NCBI RefSeq assembly: GCF_025602895.1
Contig: NW_026516549.1
Span: 1 to 23,659, forward strand
Length of the DNA: 23,659 nt
Direction: 5' to 3'
Origin: Polychytrium aggregatum
Taxonomy: Eukaryota; Chytridiomycota; Chytridiomycetes; Polychytriales
Below are positions 20,688-23,659 of the stretch, in pieces. The notes below the pieces were generated by a model that was not told the DNA's origin, ran no database searches, and was given only the letters and a program-made list of their open reading frames with translations. Position 1 is the stretch's first letter, and each line of letters starts with the position of its first letter. The position numbers and the translations under genes are program-made.

Positions 20688-23659
20688 TTACTTCTTGTAT
20701 GTCATCGACTTGATTCCGGACTTGGGCTTGAGCGACCCCCGCACGTCTTTCTTCAGGAGCTGTGGTCGTGCGCCAAAGCCAGAAGCATATGCATGTGCAT
20801 GTCCGTGAGTGCCCATCGCCACCACAATCGCCAGCCGTTTCCCACGCAACCGCAGCCGCACTCGCCGCCGGCCTCAGCCCCATATCCAACCAAAATGCGC
20901 TCCTATCGCCGAGCTGCTTGCTTTCCATCCAGTCAGAGTGCTTCCCTATCAGGCCAGCGTGCCCGGACAGCTCGTCGGAACTCTGCTGGCCTGGCCCCTG
21001 GGGTCACTCGCGGCCGTATCGTTCCCTATCTTACCGCAGCACCATTCAATCCACATCACACCGCTCGCATCCACATTCAATCCACATCACATACACACAC
21101 AACACCGCCCACCCACATGCTCGCTGGCTCACCTCAGGCTTCTCATCAACGACAGAATACGGGTCGAACACCTCGCTCTTGGCGGTCGCTGACTTCTTGG
21201 CCGGTCCTACATCGGCTCCGTCCTCGGTATCTCGCCGCTTGCGCACATTCGGTTTGTTGGCCTGGAAGAGATCGTGGATCGAGCTGTTCTGCTGGCTGTA
21301 GTCGAACGCTGCTGGCTGTGGTGTATCGCTAGTCGCTGCCTTCTTCTTGCCCTTTGCCGCCGACGAGCCAGTCTTGGTATCGTCGGGAAGGTCGTTGCCG
21401 TTATCGTCCTGATCGAACTTGACCACACCGTCCTGCTCGAGCTTGACGACGCCATCCTTTCTCGCCGAGCCTCCCTTGGGATTGGATGTGCTGCGCTCCT
21501 TCTTGATCTCCGACATGATGATCGGCGTGTGCTTTTGCGACAGGATCGACTTGGTCTCCGCGACCTGGCTCTCGATATCCTTCTTGGTCAGTTTCGGGGC
21601 GGGCTTGTCCTCGACGGGCTCCTCTGCAGCATCGCCAGTGGCCTCGTCGGATCCTTGGAGCGCCTCTTGCTCCCGTTTCAGCAGCTCGATGCCTGGCGAG
21701 ATGAGATATAAGCTCGACCGGATGCTCTCCGATTTTGCCTGGGCCTTCTTGTTGTTCTTGACGATCGCAACTCCGGCCTCCAGGCTGCCAAAGTCGGCCC
21801 GAAGCGACTTGACCTTGATCTCCGCGATGGCGATACGAGGCCGGCCACTGCCAAAGTCACCCAGACGGTCCGACTGGCAAGCATCGTCTTTGTGCATGGG
21901 TGCAACTCCGGCTCCGGCTTTGGGCGCGGGAGTGCCCTTGGGCTTGATTGCCGCACCCTTCTTGGCAGATCCCACGGCAACCCTTGCCTTCGTCAGTCGC
22001 AGCATCCTCGTCCTCCTTGCCATCCGAGAACCGAGTGTGCACGGGCCCGCGACGCTTGCGCTCCTCGTACTCCTTCTCGCGCAGCGCCAGGTCATTTTTG
22101 AGTCGGGCCAGCTCCTTCTCCCGCAGCTCCATCGTCATTCGCGCCTCGGTGCGTGTGCGCTCGATTCAGCAGTGCAATGTCGCTGGCGTACATGCGCACC
22201 AGCGGCGGGACGGGGTTGCAGCACGACAGCACCCCCGCCGAGTCCGTGGGCATGCGGTCTGCGATCGCATAGAGCATGTGCATCGGACACACGTATCGGG
22301 TCGATTCGTCCTCTTCGCGGGCGGTGTGGTCTCGCCATGCGTGGACGGCCTTGAAGACTGCGAGCTGCTCGGCGTTCATGCTGAATCCGTAGCTCTCGAG
22401 GGGCTTGCGCCAGCCACCAGGTCCTTCACCCGATTCAAAGTCGTAAATTTCCTTCTGATAGAGGTTGAGCGAGGTCACCTTGGAGCGCTGCAGGACAGCG
22501 TGCATCAGGTTGTGTGTCGATGGGTTGCCTTGCTCGATCAGTTCGTTGCGCATCCGGTCGTAGATGTACAGCAAGTAATGTGTGTCGATGCGCGCGTACT
22601 TGAGCATCTCTGCTGGGATGGGCCTGGGCACCACGGCAAAACAGCGGAGCAGAGAACAGAGAACAGAGAACAGAGAACAGAGAACAGAGAACAGAGAACA
22701 GAGAACAGACAACAGAGAATCAGCATCACTACATCGTCCTCGGACGGTCGCGCCAGGCTCGTAGTGCACTGCATCCAACGCTGCGACACAGCATCCGACT
22801 TTGTGGCAGATCTGATTTTGCGACACTGCCGTGAGGGCTATCTCGATGGCTTTAGCGTGTCGTCTGTACCTGATGCGCCAGTCTGCCAGCTGGTATTTCT
22901 TGTCCGTTGCGACGTCACAGTATGTCTTGAGCAGGTGCGCCAGACTGTGGGCACTGCACTCGAGCAGATGCGACGCATGGTACGTGTCAAACATATTCAC
23001 GACGTAGACGCCAAAGTCTCGCTGCAGCCAGATGATATCAGACTCGGCGCCGTGGAACACCTGAAAGCGGGGACAGGGTCGGTGAGCATGTCGGTGAGCA
23101 TGTCGGTGTGCGTGGGACAGCGACCGAGATGCCGGCCAATTGCATACTGCGCAAAGCCGCATTGGGTATCGGGATCCGGCACAACACCATACAACCAGAC
23201 GCCGCCACTGAGCTGAACAATGCCATGAGATGGCGGGTCAGCCACGGCTATGCACGAGAGGAGGAAATACATCACCTTGATGATCTGAGGGTCGCTGAGG
23301 GCCTGGTTGAGAAGGTGCATGTAGCTTCGGACTGCAAGAGTGTCGATGATAAAGTCCTCCGACCGCGTCGAGATCTGCATGAGACAAACAAATCCCTGGA
23401 AGGATCGGTAGTCGTGGTGCTCCAGATCGATGGCAAGCTCGCTCGCGCTCTCGATGATCGGAAGCGCCGCCATCAGCTGCTCCTTGGTGTCGATGTAGGT
23501 GAGCGGCGTCTCGTCCAGCGACGAGTACAGAATCTCGGGCGACTGCTTGAACATGCGCTCGGGGTAGCTGATGTTTTCGATCTCGTACTGGTATGGATGG
23601 GGCAGGCTGAAGTCGGGCCACGAGTGAGTTTCAGCAGCGTGGGAGACAGGCAGGCGGCA
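20688..23659 (-). CDS. RRP6: RRP6/EXOSC10 nuclear exosome 3'-5' exoribonuclease, 5' partial
   Basis: DEDD-family 3'-5' exonuclease of the nuclear RNA exosome, processing snoRNA, rRNA and aberrant transcripts. Exons on the minus strand: 23659 (open)-23276, 23060-22870, 22623-21133, 20759-20688; introns at 23275-23061, 22869-22624 and 21132-20760 join in phases 0, 2, 0. The N-terminal PMC2NT domain lies off the window. Visible: HPYQYE linker, exonuclease motif I in IDLEHHDYRSF, motif II in VFHGAESDI, motif III in YARIDTHYLLY (catalytic DEDD acidic residues plus Tyr), and the HRDC domain with AWRDHTAREEDESTRYV and CCNPVPPLV. After it comes a coiled-coil, Lys/Glu-rich tail containing FDYSQQ and ending KSGIKSMTYKK. 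Within the third exon the conserved reading frame moves twice by one base (about 22165 and 21979-21983), so the exon is not continuously open as written; the exonuclease and HRDC parts are unaffected. Confidence 0.92.
22649..22719. repeat. 7-bp tandem repeat (AGAGAAC) inside an RRP6 intron
   Basis: Eight or nine copies of AGAGAAC on the plus strand, reading TCTGTTC-type pyrimidine-rich units on the transcribed minus strand. It occupies the 3' part of the intron at 22869-22624, ending about 25 bases before the acceptor. Confidence 0.95.
23079..23112. repeat. 12-bp repeat TCGGTGAGCATG inside an RRP6 intron
   Basis: Two perfect tandem copies and a diverged third, within the intron at 23275-23061, close to its acceptor. 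On the minus strand the units read CATGCTCACCGA. Confidence 0.9.

Noticed and set aside
19829..20713. Plus-strand open frame of about 295 codons
   Set aside because: It runs through CTG repeats and the last RRP6 exon on the opposite strand, with no domain or plausible composition.

Overview
The window is nuclear DNA of a GC-rich, intron-rich fungus. A Zn2Cys6 transcription factor of a fungus-specific type points to Fungi. A pecanex-family membrane protein and a CENATAC-like minor-spliceosome factor are absent from the best-known yeasts and moulds, which points to an early-diverging, chytrid-like lineage. That placement is inference; there is no rRNA or organellar marker. Introns are mostly 44-370 nt with GT..AG ends and often a CTAAC-like branch site. 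Genes were reconstructed by joining open segments at splice signals that keep frame and by recognising the protein families; nothing was run.

Layout, left to right. (1) 1-3233, minus: pecanex homologue, 3' end off the window. (2) 4092-4778, minus: single-exon 228-residue membrane protein with two SAP/HeH-like motifs, divergent from (3) 5099-7580, plus: RVB1/RuvBL1 AAA+ ATPase, nine exons, 456 residues, complete. (4) 7998-9698, minus: CENATAC (CCDC84) homologue, seven exons, 328 residues, convergent with RVB1. (5) 10260-12016, minus: three-exon, 488-residue putative transcription factor with an acidic Pro/Asp/Phe-rich C-terminal half. (6) 13330-13860, plus: small three-exon candidate gene, unknown. 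(7) 15172-17480, minus: ERT1/AcuK-type gluconeogenesis regulator (Zn2Cys6 plus PAS-like C-terminus). (8) 17481-20687: repeat-rich stretch without a convincing gene. (9) 20688-23659, minus: RRP6/EXOSC10 nuclear exosome 3'-5' exonuclease, 5' end off the window.

There is no operon logic. Several genes serve nuclear gene expression: chromatin remodelling (RVB1), splicing (CENATAC), RNA decay (RRP6) and transcription (ERT1 and the acidic factor). They look like ordinary neighbours, not a linked system. No mobile element, virus, CRISPR array, rRNA or tRNA was recognised.

The points most worth checking are the CENATAC gene with its implication of a retained minor spliceosome, three apparent one-base frame slips in otherwise conserved genes (one in pecanex, two in RRP6), a GC-AG intron in RVB1, a 7-bp tandem repeat that builds the pyrimidine tract of an RRP6 intron, and unusual splice-site arrangements in ERT1.
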